DNA of 64,000 nucleotides from Metallococcus carri. GTDB taxonomy: Bacteria; Actinomycetota; Actinomycetes; Actinomycetales; Dermatophilaceae. The DNA lies in assembly GCF_011440275.1 (NCBI RefSeq), contig NZ_JAAOIV010000012.1, forward strand, positions 1-64,000. Reading direction: 5' to 3'. Position numbers and translations under genes: made by a program. This document shows, piece by piece, positions 16,864 through 27,098 of this stretch; within the stretch, counting starts at the first letter, position 1; each line of letters starts with the position of its first letter. The notes beneath the pieces were generated by a model. It did not search any database. It had not been told where the DNA came from and saw only the letters and a list, made by a program, of their open reading frames with translations.

Positions 16864-16881
16864 TGTCTCAAATATGAGACA
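16864..16881. promoter_or_regulatory. Palindromic operator between iclR and hutH
   Basis: TGTCTCAAATATGAGACA has 7-base perfect arms (TGTCTCA/TGAGACA) around AATA. It lies 9 bases before the IclR start and about 54 bases before hutH, a position where bound protein would control both promoters. I found no second copy in the window. Confidence 0.75.
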
Positions 16882-16934
16882 AAACCAGCACCCCGGGGCT
16901 GGGCGGGCGACCGCTGGAGCGCTCTGATGGAGGG

Positions 16935-18470
16935 ATGAGCACGCAGAGCGCTGTCATCGTCGGCGTGGGCCCGGTGTCGATCGAGGACGTCGTCGCCGTG
17001 GCCCGGCACGGTGCGCCGATCGAGTTGTCGGCCGAGTCCCGCGCAGAGGTCGCGCGGTCGCGCCGCATCATCGAGGAGCTGGCGAACGACCCGGTGCCGC
17101 ACTACGGCATCTCCACCGGCTTCGGCGCCCTCGCCACCAAGCACATCCCGACCGACAAGCGCCGCCGGCTGCAGCACGGCCTGGTCGCCTCGCATGCCGC
17201 CGGCTCGGGTGACGCCGTCGAGCGTGAGGTCGTGCGCGCGCTGATGCTGTTGCGCATCTCCACGCTCGCCACCGGCCGCACCGGCATCCGTCCCGAGACC
17301 CTCGACGCCTATGTCGCGATGCTCAACGCGGGCATCACGCCCTGCGTGCGCGAATACGGATCCCTCGGCTGCTCAGGCGATCTCGCACCCCTCGCGCACT
17401 GCGCGCTCGCCCTGATGGGCGAGGGCGAGGTGTATGACGGCGACGGCGCCCAGGTGCCCGCCGCCCAGGCTCTGGCCGCCGCTGGGATCACGCCCGTCGT
17501 GCTGGAGGAGAAGGAGGGCCTGGCGCTCATCAACGGCACCGACGGCATGCTCGGGATGCTGTGCCTGGCGATCCATGACCTGCGCATGCTGCTCGCCACC
17601 GCGGACGTGACCGCGGCGATGAGCGTCGACGGGCTGCTCGGCACCGACGATGTCTTCGCCGCTGACCTGCACCGGCTGCGCCCTCACCCCGGCCAGGCGA
17701 CCAGCGCCGCCAACCTGCGAAAGCTGTTGGCCGACAGCGGTATTCGCGAGAGCCACCGTGATCCGTCGGCGTGCACCCGGGTGCAGGACGCCTACTCGCT
17801 GCGTTGCTCGCCCCAGGTCCACGGCGCCGCCCGCGACACACTCGCGCACGCCACGGCTGTCGCCGAGCGCGAGCTCGCCGCTGCGATCGACAACCCGGTG
17901 GTCACCCTCGACGGGCGGGTCGAGTCCAATGGCAACTTCCATGGCGCACCGGTCGCCTACGTGCTCGACTTCCTGGCCATCGCCATCGCCGATGTCGCCT
18001 CGATCAGCGAGCGGCGCACCGACCGCTTCCTCGATGTCGCGCGCAGCAACGGCCTGCCGCCCTTCCTCGCCGACGACCCGGGCGTCGACTCCGGCCACAT
18101 GATCGCGCAGTACACCGCAGCCGGAATCGTCAGTGAGCTCAAGCGACTCGCGGCTCCGGCGAGCGTCGACTCGATCCCGTCGAGCGCGATGCAGGAGGAC
18201 CACGTGTCGATGGGCTGGGCCGCCGGCCGCAAGCTGCGCCGCGCCGTCGACGGGCTGCAGCGCGTGCTCGCGATCGAGTTGCTGACCGCCGCCCGTGGCA
18301 TCCGGTTGCGCGCCCCGCTCCAGCCGTCCGCGCCCATCGCCTCGGTCCTCCAATCCCTCGACGCCGGGCGCCCCGGCCCGGACCGTTATCTCGCGCCCGA
18401 GATCGAGCGCGCCTACGACCTCATCACCGACGGCGGCGTGCTTGCCGCCACCGGCATCCCCCTCGACTAG
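16935..18470 (+). CDS. hutH: Histidine ammonia-lyase
   Basis: A 511-residue enzyme that converts L-histidine to trans-urocanate and ammonia, the first step of histidine degradation. The prosthetic MIO group forms from a tripeptide; here the segment is [14 protein letters not shown], so the tripeptide is Cys146-Ser147-Gly148 rather than the textbook Ala-Ser-Gly. Other family signatures are present: [11 protein letters not shown] near 57, and the C-terminal [13 protein letters not shown]. It is the first gene of the hut operon. A purine-rich GGAGGG touches the ATG closely, so translation may be modest. Confidence 0.95.
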   Translation: MSTQSAVIVGVGPVSIEDVVAVARHGAPIELSAESRAEVARSRRIIEELANDPVPHYGISTGFGALATKHIPTDKRRRLQHGLVASHAAGSGDAVEREVVRALMLLRISTLATGRTGIRPETLDAYVAMLNAGITPCVREYGSLGCSGDLAPLAHCALALMGEGEVYDGDGAQVPAAQALAAAGITPVVLEEKEGLALINGTDGMLGMLCLAIHDLRMLLATADVTAAMSVDGLLGTDDVFAADLHRLRPHPGQATSAANLRKLLADSGIRESHRDPSACTRVQDAYSLRCSPQVHGAARDTLAHATAVAERELAAAIDNPVVTLDGRVESNGNFHGAPVAYVLDFLAIAIADVASISERRTDRFLDVARSNGLPPFLADDPGVDSGHMIAQYTAAGIVSELKRLAAPASVDSIPSSAMQEDHVSMGWAAGRKLRRAVDGLQRVLAIELLTAARGIRLRAPLQPSAPIASVLQSLDAGRPGPDRYLAPEIERAYDLITDGGVLAATGIPLD

Positions 18471-18525
18471 TTCCACGAGCCCGCGTGAGGCGGGCGAATC
18501 GGCATACGGCACAAGGAGATTCGAC

Positions 18526-20181
18526 ATGGACGGCGCTCGACCGGTCCGCGCACCGCGCGGCACCCAGCTCACCGCCCGCAGCTGGACCACGGAGGCCCCA
18601 CTGCGGATGCTGATGAACAACCTCGACCCCGAAGTCGCCGAGCGACCCGACGATCTGGTCGTGTATGGCGGCACCGGGCGCGCCGCGCGCGACTGGCGGT
18701 CGTTCGACGCGATGGTGCGCACGCTCACCACCCTCGCTCCGGACGAGACGATGCTCGTGCAGTCCGGCCGGCCGGTCGGGGTGATGCAGACCCACGAGTG
18801 GGCGCCACGGGTGCTGCTCGCCAACTCCAACCTGGTGCCGGACTGGGCCACCTGGCCGGAGTTCCGCCGACTCGAGCAACTCGGCCTCACGATGTACGGC
18901 CAGATGACCGCCGGCTCCTGGATCTACATCGGCACCCAGGGCATCCTGCAGGGCACCTACGAGTGCTTCGCCGCGATCGCCGAGCGCAAGTTCGGCGGCA
19001 CGCTGGCCGGCACCCTCACCCTGACCGGAGGCTGCGGCGGCATGGGCGGCGCCCAGCCGCTCGCGGTCACCCTCAACGACGGCGTCTGCCTCATCGTCGA
19101 CGTCGACGGCCAGCGGCTGCGTCGCCGGGTCGACCACGGTTATCTCGACGTCGTCGCGGACGATCTCGACAAGGGCGTCGAGCTCGCGCTGCAGGCCAAG
19201 CGGGACAAGAAGCCGCTGTCGATCGGCGTCGTCGGCAATGCCGCCGAGGTCTTCCCGGAGTTGCTGCGCCGGGAGGTGCCGATCGACATCGTCACCGACC
19301 AGACCAGCGCCCACGATCCGCTCAGCTATCTGCCGATCGGCATCGACGTGGACGAGTGGTTCGAGTACGCCGAGAAGAAGCCGGAGGAGTTCACCGACCG
19401 CGCGCAGGCCTCGATGGCTCAGCATGTCGAGGCGATGGTCGGCTTCCAGGACAAGGGCGTCGAGGTCTTCGACTACGGCAACTCGATCCGCGACGAGGCC
19501 CGCAAGGGCGGCTTCGATCGGGCCTTCGACTTCGAGGGTTTCGTCCCGAAGTACATCCGGCCGCTCTTCTGCGAGGGCAAGGGCCCGTTCCGCTGGGTCG
19601 CGCTCTCCGGTGACGAGAAGGACATCTATCGCACCGACCAGGCCGTGCTCGACCTCTTCCCCGACAACGAGCGGCTGCATCGCTGGATCAAGGGTGCCCG
19701 GGAGAAGGTGCACTTCGAGGGCCTGCCCGCGCGCATCTGCTGGCTCGGTTACGGCGAGCGGGACAAGGCCGGCCTCGCCTTCAACGACCTGGTCGCCCGC
19801 GGCGAGGTCAGCGCCCCGATCGTCATCGGCCGCGACCACCTCGACTGCGGCTCGGTCGCCTCGCCCTACCGCGAGACCGAGGCGATGGCCGACGGCTCGG
19901 ACGCCATCGCCGACTGGCCGCTGCTCAACGCCCTGGTCAACACCTCCTCGGGCGCGTCCTGGGTGTCGATCCACCACGGCGGCGGGGTCGGCATCGGCCG
20001 GTCCATTCACGCCGGCCAGGTGAGCCTCGCCGACGGCACCGAACTTGCCGCGCAGAAGCTCGCCCGCGTGCTCACCAATGACCCGGGCATGGGTGTCATC
20101 CGCCACGTCGACGCCGGTTACGACCGGGCCGACGAGGTCGCCCGTGACCGCGACGTCCAGATTCCGATGCGCCATGTCTAA
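18526..20181 (+). CDS. hutU: Urocanate hydratase
   Basis: A 551-residue urocanase that adds water to urocanate to give imidazolonepropionate, using tightly bound NAD+ as an electrophile. The NAD-binding segment [20 protein letters not shown] is present, and the catalytic region contains [16 protein letters not shown] and [27 protein letters not shown] lies 7 nt before the ATG. The length is that of the bacterial family. It follows hutH by 55 bp and overlaps the next gene by 8 bp. Confidence 0.95.
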   Translation: MDGARPVRAPRGTQLTARSWTTEAPLRMLMNNLDPEVAERPDDLVVYGGTGRAARDWRSFDAMVRTLTTLAPDETMLVQSGRPVGVMQTHEWAPRVLLANSNLVPDWATWPEFRRLEQLGLTMYGQMTAGSWIYIGTQGILQGTYECFAAIAERKFGGTLAGTLTLTGGCGGMGGAQPLAVTLNDGVCLIVDVDGQRLRRRVDHGYLDVVADDLDKGVELALQAKRDKKPLSIGVVGNAAEVFPELLRREVPIDIVTDQTSAHDPLSYLPIGIDVDEWFEYAEKKPEEFTDRAQASMAQHVEAMVGFQDKGVEVFDYGNSIRDEARKGGFDRAFDFEGFVPKYIRPLFCEGKGPFRWVALSGDEKDIYRTDQAVLDLFPDNERLHRWIKGAREKVHFEGLPARICWLGYGERDKAGLAFNDLVARGEVSAPIVIGRDHLDCGSVASPYRETEAMADGSDAIADWPLLNALVNTSSGASWVSIHHGGGVGIGRSIHAGQVSLADGTELAAQKLARVLTNDPGMGVIRHVDAGYDRADEVARDRDVQIPMRHV

Positions 20182-21568
20182 GGCACAGGTGGAGCGGCGG
20201 AGCATCGACTTCATCCCGCCGAGCGAACGACACGGCCGCCCGAGCAGCCAGTTCACCCTGTGGTTCGGGGCCAACCTGCAGATCACCGCGGTCGTCGATG
20301 GCGCACTCGCCGTCATCTTCGGCGCGGACGCGTTGTGGGCCATCATCGGGCTGCTGATCGGCAACCTTGCCGGCGGCGCCGTGATGGCGCTGCACTCGGC
20401 ACAAGGCCCGAAACTCGGTCTGCCACAGATGATTTCGAGCCGCGCTCAGTTCGGTGTCGTCGGTGCGGCACTGCTGCTGGTCATGGTCGTGCTGATGTAC
20501 CTCGGGTTCGCGGCCACCGGCACCGTGCTGTCCGGGCAGGCGATCAACCGCATCCTGCAGGTCGATGCGACCTGGGTCGGCATCGTCATCTTCGGTCTTC
20601 TCACGTATGCCGTCGCTGTCTTCGGCTACCGCTGGATCCATCGCCTCGGCCGGGTCGCCTCCATCGTCGGCGCCCTGGGCTTCGGCTGGGTCACCCTGAA
20701 GATCTTCACCGACCACGACGGGGTCGGCCTGCTGTCGCACCCCAGCTTCGAGATCGTGCCCTTCCTGCTCGCGATCTCGCTGGGTGCCGGCTGGCAGTTG
20801 ACCTTCGGTCCGTATGTCGCGGACTACTCGCGTTACCTGCCGGCCGACACCTCGGCCGAGCGCACCTTCCACGCCACCTTGTGGGGCTCGGTGCTGGGGT
20901 CGATGTGGTCGATGGCGATCGGCGCCCTGCTGGCCTCGATCCCGAAATCGACCTTCCTCGACAACCAGGTCGGCTTCGTCGGCGATCTCGCCGGTGGCGG
21001 TCTGCTGGCATTCGTCATCTATGTCGTCATCGTGACCGGCAAGCTGACGGTCAACACCCTCAATGCCTACGGCGGCGCGATGACCATGCTCACCACGGCC
21101 ACCGGTTTCAAGGGACAGGCCGTCGTGCGGCCGGCGTTGCGGGCCGCCTTCGTCTTCGGCTTCCTCACCGCCTCGGTGGTGATCGCCCTGGCCGCGTCCG
21201 CCGACTTCCTGCAGAACTTCAAGAACTTCGTCCTGTTGTTGCTGATGGTGTTCACCCCGTGGAGCGCGATCAACCTGGTCGACTTCTACCTCGTCTCGCG
21301 CGAGCGGGTCGACATTCCGGCGTTGTATGACGTCTCCGGCCGGTACGGCGCGATCAACTCGGCCGGTGTGATCAGCTACCTGATCGGGATTGCGGCGCAG
21401 GTGCCCTTCCTCGCCCAGTCGATGTACACCGGACCGGTGACCAAGGCGCTCGGCGGGGCGGACGTGAGCTGGATCGTCGGGCTGGTGGCCACCGCGCTCA
21501 TCTACTATCCCTGGGCCAAGGCCACCTCCCGGCCGCCGGAGCGCACGATCTATCCGCAGGAAGGCTGA
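20174..21568 (+). CDS. NCS1-family purine/cytosine permease homologue in the hut operon
   Basis: A 464-residue membrane protein with 12 predicted helices of the nucleobase:cation symporter-1 family. The N-terminus [19 protein letters not shown] is the helix-1 substrate and sodium motif, and [12 protein letters not shown] with the loop before helix 7 is also typical. NCS1 proteins carry cytosine, purines, hydantoins or thiamine. Its start lies inside the end of hutU, so it is translationally coupled. Because the operon degrades histidine, I infer that this carrier imports histidine, urocanate or another imidazole. Confidence 0.85.
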   Translation: MSKAQVERRSIDFIPPSERHGRPSSQFTLWFGANLQITAVVDGALAVIFGADALWAIIGLLIGNLAGGAVMALHSAQGPKLGLPQMISSRAQFGVVGAALLLVMVVLMYLGFAATGTVLSGQAINRILQVDATWVGIVIFGLLTYAVAVFGYRWIHRLGRVASIVGALGFGWVTLKIFTDHDGVGLLSHPSFEIVPFLLAISLGAGWQLTFGPYVADYSRYLPADTSAERTFHATLWGSVLGSMWSMAIGALLASIPKSTFLDNQVGFVGDLAGGGLLAFVIYVVIVTGKLTVNTLNAYGGAMTMLTTATGFKGQAVVRPALRAAFVFGFLTASVVIALAASADFLQNFKNFVLLLLMVFTPWSAINLVDFYLVSRERVDIPALYDVSGRYGAINSAGVISYLIGIAAQVPFLAQSMYTGPVTKALGGADVSWIVGLVATALIYYPWAKATSRPPERTIYPQEG

Positions 21569-21581
21569 GCCGATGGTGTCC

Positions 21582-21707
21582 TCACCCCTGCTGGGACACC
21601 TCAGGCAGCACGAGGCGGCCGACCTCGCCGGGATTCCAGCAGACCTCCCACCGAAAGCCGTCCGGGTCGGCGACGGCCAGGGTCACAAAGCTCACGCGGG
21701 CGTCCAT
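21582..21707 (-). pseudogene. Internally deleted VOC/glyoxalase-family gene remnant
   Basis: A 41-codon reading frame on the strand opposite to the hut operon. It starts MDARVSFVTLAVAD, the normal first strand of a vicinal-oxygen-chelate protein, and jumps at once to DPDGFRWEVCWNPG, the normal last strand with the metal-ligand Glu. About 90 central residues are missing, and the join falls where both halves share an AD-type junction, so the deletion was probably in frame between short repeats. The product cannot form a VOC fold. It fills the only gap in the operon. Confidence 0.72.
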
Positions 21708-21760
21708 ACCAGCCAGTAGAGCGCACGATTGAGGATGAGTCGATGGGCAAGGAGGATCCG

Positions 21761-22969
21761 GTGAGCAGCGCGCACTTCGATCGCATGTGGGAGGAGTTGC
21801 TGCCCGTCGGCCGCGATGCGCACAGCGGCGGCTACCGGCGGTTTGCCTGGACCGACACCGACCACACGTTGCGCGAGTGGTTCGCCGGCGAATGCGCTGC
21901 GCTCGGGCTCGACCTGGTGGAGGACCGCGCCGGCAACCAGTGGGCCTGGTGGGGAGACCCGGACTCCGCGCCGGGCCTGGCGATCGGATCACACCTCGAC
22001 TCGGTCCCGGACGGCGGTGCGTATGACGGACCGCTTGGCGTCGTCTCGTCGTTGACAGCAGTGAAACGCTTGCGGGACAGCGGTTTTCATCCGCAACGCC
22101 CGATCGGAGTGGTCAACTTCGGTGACGAGGAGGGCGCCCGTTTCGGCATCGCCTGCGCGGGCTCGCGGATCATCACCGGCGCACTGGAGGCCGACCGGGC
22201 TCGCGGTCTCAAAGATGCCGACGGCCTCTCACTCGCCGAGGCCTGGCAGCGCGCCGGACGCAATCCCGCCGAACTGGGCCCCGACCACGAAGCCCTCGCC
22301 CGCGTCGCGGTCTTCGTCGAGCTGCACGTCGAGCAGGGCAAGGCACTCGCCAACCTCGACGCGGCGACGAGTGCGGTGGCCGTCGGCACCGACATTTGGC
22401 CGCATGGCCGCTGGCGGGCCGATTTCGCCGGTCGCGCCGACCACGCCGGCACGACGGCGCTGGTCGATCGGGAGGACGCGATGCTCAAGGCAGCCGCCTT
22501 TGCCCTGGCGGCGCGTGAAGAAGCGGAGGCGAGAGACGGCGAAGACCGTTGTGTCGCAACGGTCGGCAAACTGCAGGTCACACCGGGCGGGGTCAATGCC
22601 ATTCCCTCCCGAGTCTCGGCCTGGCTGGACGCTCGCAGCAGCGACGAACGACTGGTGCGCGACCTGGTCACCGCGCTGCACGAGCGTTTCCCCGGCACCC
22701 TCCGCGAGGAATCATGGACCGGCACCACGCGTTTCGACCAGGCCCTGTGCACCCGACTGCGCGACCTGCTCGGCCCGCAGACGCCGATGCTCGGCACCGG
22801 CGCCGGTCACGATGCCGGCATCCTGGCGGCCGCCGGTGTCCCGACCGCGATGCTCTTCGTGCGCAACCCCACTGGCACCTCCCACTCGCCGGACGAATTC
22901 GCCGAGCAGGACGACTGTCATGCCGGAGTCGACGCGCTCACCACGGTCGTGCGAGAGCTGGCCTCGTGA
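21761..22969 (+). CDS. M20 family amidohydrolase (allantoate amidohydrolase-like) of the hut operon
   Basis: A 402-residue dinuclear metallopeptidase-type amidase of the allantoate amidohydrolase/N-carbamoyl-amino-acid hydrolase group. Metal ligands are visible in order: GSHLDSVPDGGAYDGPLG (His and Asp), NFGDEEGARFG (catalytic Glu pair), ELHVEQG (His and Glu) and the C-terminal GTSHSPDEF (His). GTG 21761 is chosen because AAGGAGG lies 5 nt upstream. Its place between hutU and hutF, with no hutG in the window, suggests that it removes the formyl group from N-formylglutamate. A second role on allantoate cannot be excluded. Confidence 0.85.
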   Translation: MSSAHFDRMWEELLPVGRDAHSGGYRRFAWTDTDHTLREWFAGECAALGLDLVEDRAGNQWAWWGDPDSAPGLAIGSHLDSVPDGGAYDGPLGVVSSLTAVKRLRDSGFHPQRPIGVVNFGDEEGARFGIACAGSRIITGALEADRARGLKDADGLSLAEAWQRAGRNPAELGPDHEALARVAVFVELHVEQGKALANLDAATSAVAVGTDIWPHGRWRADFAGRADHAGTTALVDREDAMLKAAAFALAAREEAEARDGEDRCVATVGKLQVTPGGVNAIPSRVSAWLDARSSDERLVRDLVTALHERFPGTLREESWTGTTRFDQALCTRLRDLLGPQTPMLGTGAGHDAGILAAAGVPTAMLFVRNPTGTSHSPDEFAEQDDCHAGVDALTTVVRELAS

Positions 22970-24282
22970 CCTACTGGTGCGAATTCGCCTGGCTGCCAAC
23001 GGGTGTCGCGCGCAATGTGCGGATCGACATCGAGGACGGCCGGGTGACCGACGTGCGGCCGGACCAGCCGGCCGGGTCGTCGACACCCTTGCGCGGGATC
23101 ACCGTGCCCGGCTTCGCCAATACGCACAGCCATGCCTTCCACCGCGCGCTGCGGGGCCGCACGCACAGCGACGGCGGCACCTTCTGGACCTGGCGAGAGC
23201 GGATGTATCACGTTGCCGCCCAACTCAATCCGGACAACTACCTCGCCCTCGCCCGTGCCACCTATGCCGAGATGGCGCTGGCCGGGGTCACCTCGGTCGG
23301 CGAATTCCACTATGTCCACCACCAGCCCGACGGCACGCCCTATGCCGACCCCAACGCGATGGGCCGCGCGTTGCAGCAAGCGGCGCGCGAGGCCGGCATA
23401 CGGCTGACGCTGCTGGACACCTGCTATCTCGCCGGCGGATTGACCGCGGACGGCCACCAGCCGCTCGGCCCACAGCAACGCAGGTTCGGTGACGGCGATG
23501 TCGACGGCTGGATCGCGCGCGCCGGGCAGCTGCGACCGGACGAGGGTTTCCGCGTGGGTGCGGCCCTGCACTCGGTGCGGGCCGTGCCGGCTGAGCAGTT
23601 GCGGCGTGCCGCCGAGGTGATCGACCCGACCTGGCCGGTGCACGCCCATGTCTCCGAGCAGCCGGCCGAAAACACCGCCAGCCTCGCGTTCTACGACCGC
23701 ACACCCGTCGAGCTTCTGCACCAGACGGGCCTGCTCACCGAGCGCTTCACCGCGGTGCACGCCACCCATCTCACGAGCAGGGACATCGCTCTGCTCGCTC
23801 AGGCCGATGCTGTCGCGAGCTTCTGCCCCACCACCGAGCGGGATCTCGCGGACGGCATCGGACCAGCAAAAGCGCTGTACGACAACGGAGTTCGCATCTC
23901 CCTCGGCAGCGACCAGCATGCCGTCATCGACCTGCTGGAGGATGCTCGCGCCGTCGAGCTGCACGAGCGGCTGACCTCGCACGAACGCGGCCGGTTCGCA
24001 CCCGCCGACCTGATGGCGATGGCGACGCGGCACGCCACCATCGGCTGGCCGGAGGCCGGGGCCATCGCGCCAGGGGCGGCGGCCGACCTGGTCACCATCG
24101 CGCTCGACACGCCCCGCACCGCGGGCGCCGACCCGGCTCAGATCATCACCTGCGCGACCGCCGCCGACATCCGTTCGGTCATCCGCGACGGTGAGCCGGT
24201 GGTGACTGACGGGCGGCATCACCTCGGCGACATCGGCGGCCTGTTGCATGACGCCATCGCACCGTTCTGGGAGGACGTATGA
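22966..24282 (+). CDS. hutF: Formimidoylglutamate deiminase
   Basis: A 438-residue amidohydrolase that converts N-formimidoyl-L-glutamate to N-formyl-L-glutamate and ammonia. The N-terminal metal motif is in [26 protein letters not shown], the His of [10 protein letters not shown] and the Asp of [16 protein letters not shown] complete the site. The Q-H of GSDQH is characteristic of HutF rather than of guanine deaminase. The GTG start overlaps the previous stop. The presence of HutF shows that the five-step route through N-formylglutamate is used, not direct formiminoglutamase cleavage. Confidence 0.92.
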   Translation: MTYWCEFAWLPTGVARNVRIDIEDGRVTDVRPDQPAGSSTPLRGITVPGFANTHSHAFHRALRGRTHSDGGTFWTWRERMYHVAAQLNPDNYLALARATYAEMALAGVTSVGEFHYVHHQPDGTPYADPNAMGRALQQAAREAGIRLTLLDTCYLAGGLTADGHQPLGPQQRRFGDGDVDGWIARAGQLRPDEGFRVGAALHSVRAVPAEQLRRAAEVIDPTWPVHAHVSEQPAENTASLAFYDRTPVELLHQTGLLTERFTAVHATHLTSRDIALLAQADAVASFCPTTERDLADGIGPAKALYDNGVRISLGSDQHAVIDLLEDARAVELHERLTSHERGRFAPADLMAMATRHATIGWPEAGAIAPGAAADLVTIALDTPRTAGADPAQIITCATAADIRSVIRDGEPVVTDGRHHLGDIGGLLHDAIAPFWEDV

Positions 24283-25430
24283 CGACCACGCTGGTCACCG
24301 GCATTGCCGAACTGCTGACGAATGACCCCGAGCGCGAGATCGTCGAGGACGCCGCCGTCGTCCTCGCCGGCGACACCATCGGCTGGGTCGGACCGGCCGC
24401 CCAGGCGCCTGCCGCCGACGAGGCGATCGACCTGGGCGGCCGCGCCGTCATCCCCGGTTTTGTGGACAGCCACAGTCACCTGGTGTTCGCCGGTGACCGC
24501 AGCGCCGAGTTCGCCGCGCGGATGACCGGTGAGCCCTATGACGGTGGCGGCATCGCGACGACCGTCGCGGCGACCCGCGCGGCGAGCGACGACGAGTTGC
24601 GGGCCCTGGTCGCGCACCGGGTGGAGGAGATGCACCACCAGGGCACGACGACGGTCGAGATCAAGAGCGGCTACGGCCTCACCATCGACGACGAGGTGCG
24701 CGCTCTGAAGATCGCTCGGGAGTTCACGACCGAGACGACCTATCTCGGAGCCCATGTCGTGCCCAGCGATGCCACTCGTGAGGCGTATGTCGACCTCGTC
24801 GCCGGCCCGATGCTGCGTGCCTGTGCACCGCACGCCCGCTGGATCGATGTCTTCTGCGAGCCGCACAGCCCGCACGCCTTCGACGCCGACGAGACCCGAC
24901 ACATCGTGGCCGCCGGACGGGCAGCGGGACTGCGAATTCGCCTGCACGGCAACCAGATCGGCCACGGTCCGGGCGTGCAGGTGGCGGTTGAGGTCGGCGC
25001 CGCGAGCGTCGACCACTGCACCTATCTGTCCGATGACGACATCGCGGCGCTCGCCGGGTCGGACACCGTCGCCACCCTCCTGCCGGGGGTGGAGTTCTCG
25101 ACCCGCTCGCCCTATCCCTCGGGGCGTCGGCTGCTCGACGCCGGAGTCAGCATCGCGCTGGCGAGCGACTGCAACCCGGGCACCTGCTATTCGTCCTCGA
25201 TGCCGCTGATGATCGCGCTCGCGGTGCGCGAGATGGGGCTCACCCCGCTCGAAGCGGTGCGCGCCGCCACCCTGGGCAGCGCCCGCGCACTGCGGCGCGA
25301 AGACATCGGCGTGATCGCGGTCGGCAAACGGGCCGACCTCACGGTGCTGGACGCACCGTCATACCGGCACCTGGCCTACCGGCCGGGGGTGCCGATCGCC
25401 CGATCGCTGGACGAGGTCAGCCCTTCTTGA
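24279..25430 (+). CDS. hutI: Imidazolonepropionase
   Basis: A 383-residue amidohydrolase opening the ring of 4-imidazolone-5-propionate to N-formimidoylglutamate. Motifs in order: [21 protein letters not shown] (metal HSH and the substrate Arg), [29 protein letters not shown] and the metal Asp in LASDCNPGT. It overlaps hutF by ATGA and is the last hut gene. Its 3' end overlaps the convergent DUF4333 lipoprotein gene by 14 bp. It is slightly shorter than typical enzymes at the C-terminus but complete. Confidence 0.95.
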   Translation: MTTTLVTGIAELLTNDPEREIVEDAAVVLAGDTIGWVGPAAQAPAADEAIDLGGRAVIPGFVDSHSHLVFAGDRSAEFAARMTGEPYDGGGIATTVAATRAASDDELRALVAHRVEEMHHQGTTTVEIKSGYGLTIDDEVRALKIAREFTTETTYLGAHVVPSDATREAYVDLVAGPMLRACAPHARWIDVFCEPHSPHAFDADETRHIVAAGRAAGLRIRLHGNQIGHGPGVQVAVEVGAASVDHCTYLSDDDIAALAGSDTVATLLPGVEFSTRSPYPSGRRLLDAGVSIALASDCNPGTCYSSSMPLMIALAVREMGLTPLEAVRAATLGSARALRREDIGVIAVGKRADLTVLDAPSYRHLAYRPGVPIARSLDEVSPS

Positions 25431-25716
25431 TGGTGTAGTTGACGGTCTTGCCGTTGACCGAGTCCACCACGACCTTGAACTTCTGGGTGGAGCCGCTGAC
25501 CTTGGCGGTGCAGTCGGTGGTTGCGCCCTTCTCGGCCTTGAGGTCTTTCTCGCATTTCACATCGCTCGCCGACACACCCTTCTCGGCGAGCTTGCTCTTG
25601 ATCGTGCTCTGCACGCTGGACTTGCTGACGGCGTTCTGGCCACAGGCAGCCAGGCCGCCGATGAGCAGAGCGCTGCTCGCGATCGCAGCGGCGCCGCGGC
25701 GCAGGGTGACGGTCAT
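25417..25716 (-). CDS. DUF4333 domain lipoprotein
   Basis: A 99-residue exported lipoprotein. The signal segment [20 protein letters not shown] ends with the lipobox Cys. The mature part is a single small DUF4333 domain with two Cys (in DVKCEKDL and TDCTAKVSG) that probably form a disulfide. GGGAGG lies 6 nt upstream of ATG 25716. DUF4333 proteins are common in actinobacteria and have no known function. The gene is convergent with hutI. Confidence 0.85.
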   Translation of the reverse strand: MTVTLRRGAAAIASSALLIGGLAACGQNAVSKSSVQSTIKSKLAEKGVSASDVKCEKDLKAEKGATTDCTAKVSGSTQKFKVVVDSVNGKTVNYTIKKG

Positions 25717-25784
25717 GGTGTTCCTCCCGGAGAGACGGTGTCCGACATGCATCCTAGAACCACGTGCATGACCGGGCGACCCGG

Positions 25785-27098
25785 TCACAGTTCTCCCAAC
25801 AGACGCACCGGCGCCTCGATCAGATCCGCGACATAGCGAAGAAATCCTCCCGCCGACCCACCGTCGCAGACGCGGTGGTCGAAGGTGAACGACAGCTGGG
25901 TGATCGTGCGCACGGTGAGCTCGCCGTCGACCACCCAGGGGCGATCGAGCAGGCGACCCACGCCGAGCATCGCGGCCTGGGGGTGGTTGAGGATCGGCGT
26001 GGAGCCGTCGACGCCGAAGACGCCGTAGTTGTTGAGCGTGAAGGTTCCCCCGGTCAGCTCGGCCGGCTGCAGGGTGCCCTCCCGTGCCTTGGCGGTCAAC
26101 TCGGCGAGTTTCGCGCCGAGCTGCGAGGTGGTCAGCTCACCGGCGTTGCGCACCACCGGCACCACCAGCCCGCGCGGGCTCTGCACCGCGAAACCGAGGT
26201 GGATTGCCCGGTGCCGGACGATCTCCTGCGACGCCATGTCGACCTCGGCGTTGAGCTCGGGAAACCGTTGCAGCCCAACGACACTCACCCGGGCGAGCAG
26301 TGCCAGCAGACCGACCTTCTCTACTCCGGCCGCCCGCAGCTCGTCGCGGGTGCGCACCAGCGCGGTGCCGTCGACGTCGACCCAGGTCGTCGCATCCGGG
26401 ATCTCCCGACGCGACTGACTGAGCTTGTCGGCGATCGCGCGCCGCACCCCGGTCAGCGGGATGCGCTCGTCACCGGTGTCGGTCGCGCGGCTGCCCAGCG
26501 CGATGGCGTCGTCGATGTCCTTGCGCCGCAACACTTTCCCGTATGCCGGGGTCAGGCGCGCCAAGTCGAGCCCGTGCTGCTGAGCCAGCTTGCGCACCAG
26601 TGGCGAGATGACGCGCGGCGCTTCCGCCGGGTCCGCGATTGGCTGCGGCGCCGCCTGTTCGACGGGTGCCTCGCTGCGCTGGGCGCGCTCGGCGTCCCGG
26701 CGTGCCCGCGGGCGCCGGGTGCGCTCACCGCCGGTGCCGTAGCCGATCAGGACGTTCCCCGAACCGCCGTCACCCGCGCCCTCACTCCCGGCGTATGCCG
26801 GACCGCGGTCGCCGGCCGTGCTCACCGAATTTCCCTGCGCGGCAGACGCAGCCGCCTCACCGTCGACGGCGATGGTGACGAGCGGCGCGCCCACCGCGAT
26901 CACATCGCCAGGGGCGCCGTGCCGGGTGGCGACGGTGCCGGCATACGGACAAGGCAGTTCGACGGTGGCCTTGGCGGTCTCGACGACCACGACGTGCTGG
27001 TCGACGGTGACCGCGGTGGACTCCTCGACCAGCCATTCAACGATCTCGGCCTCAGTCAGGCCCTCGCCGAGATCGGGCAACGTGAAGACCCGGCTCAT
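25785..27098 (-). CDS. bkdB: Branched-chain/2-oxoacid dehydrogenase E2 dihydrolipoyl acyltransferase
   Basis: A 437-residue E2 subunit. The lipoyl domain (1-80) has PDLGEGLTEAEIVEWLVEE and the lipoylated Lys in VETAKATVELPCPYAG. The peripheral-subunit-binding domain is at about 165-205 (VISPLVRKLAQQHGLDL). The catalytic domain ends with FTFDHRVCDGG, which supplies His and Asp for acyl transfer to CoA. VETAKA instead of the VETDKA of pyruvate E2 fits branched-chain complexes of actinomycetes. Its ATG overlaps the E1 beta stop. No E3 gene is present nearby, so lipoamide dehydrogenase must come from elsewhere. Confidence 0.9.
   Translation of the reverse strand: MSRVFTLPDLGEGLTEAEIVEWLVEESTAVTVDQHVVVVETAKATVELPCPYAGTVATRHGAPGDVIAVGAPLVTIAVDGEAAASAAQGNSVSTAGDRGPAYAGSEGAGDGGSGNVLIGYGTGGERTRRPRARRDAERAQRSEAPVEQAAPQPIADPAEAPRVISPLVRKLAQQHGLDLARLTPAYGKVLRRKDIDDAIALGSRATDTGDERIPLTGVRRAIADKLSQSRREIPDATTWVDVDGTALVRTRDELRAAGVEKVGLLALLARVSVVGLQRFPELNAEVDMASQEIVRHRAIHLGFAVQSPRGLVVPVVRNAGELTTSQLGAKLAELTAKAREGTLQPAELTGGTFTLNNYGVFGVDGSTPILNHPQAAMLGVGRLLDRPWVVDGELTVRTITQLSFTFDHRVCDGGSAGGFLRYVADLIEAPVRLLGEL

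Noticed and set aside
17373-20364. Two long minus-strand frames of 505 and 646 codons
   Set aside because: They mirror hutH and hutU, whose motifs are beyond doubt; the antisense products show no recognisable domain.
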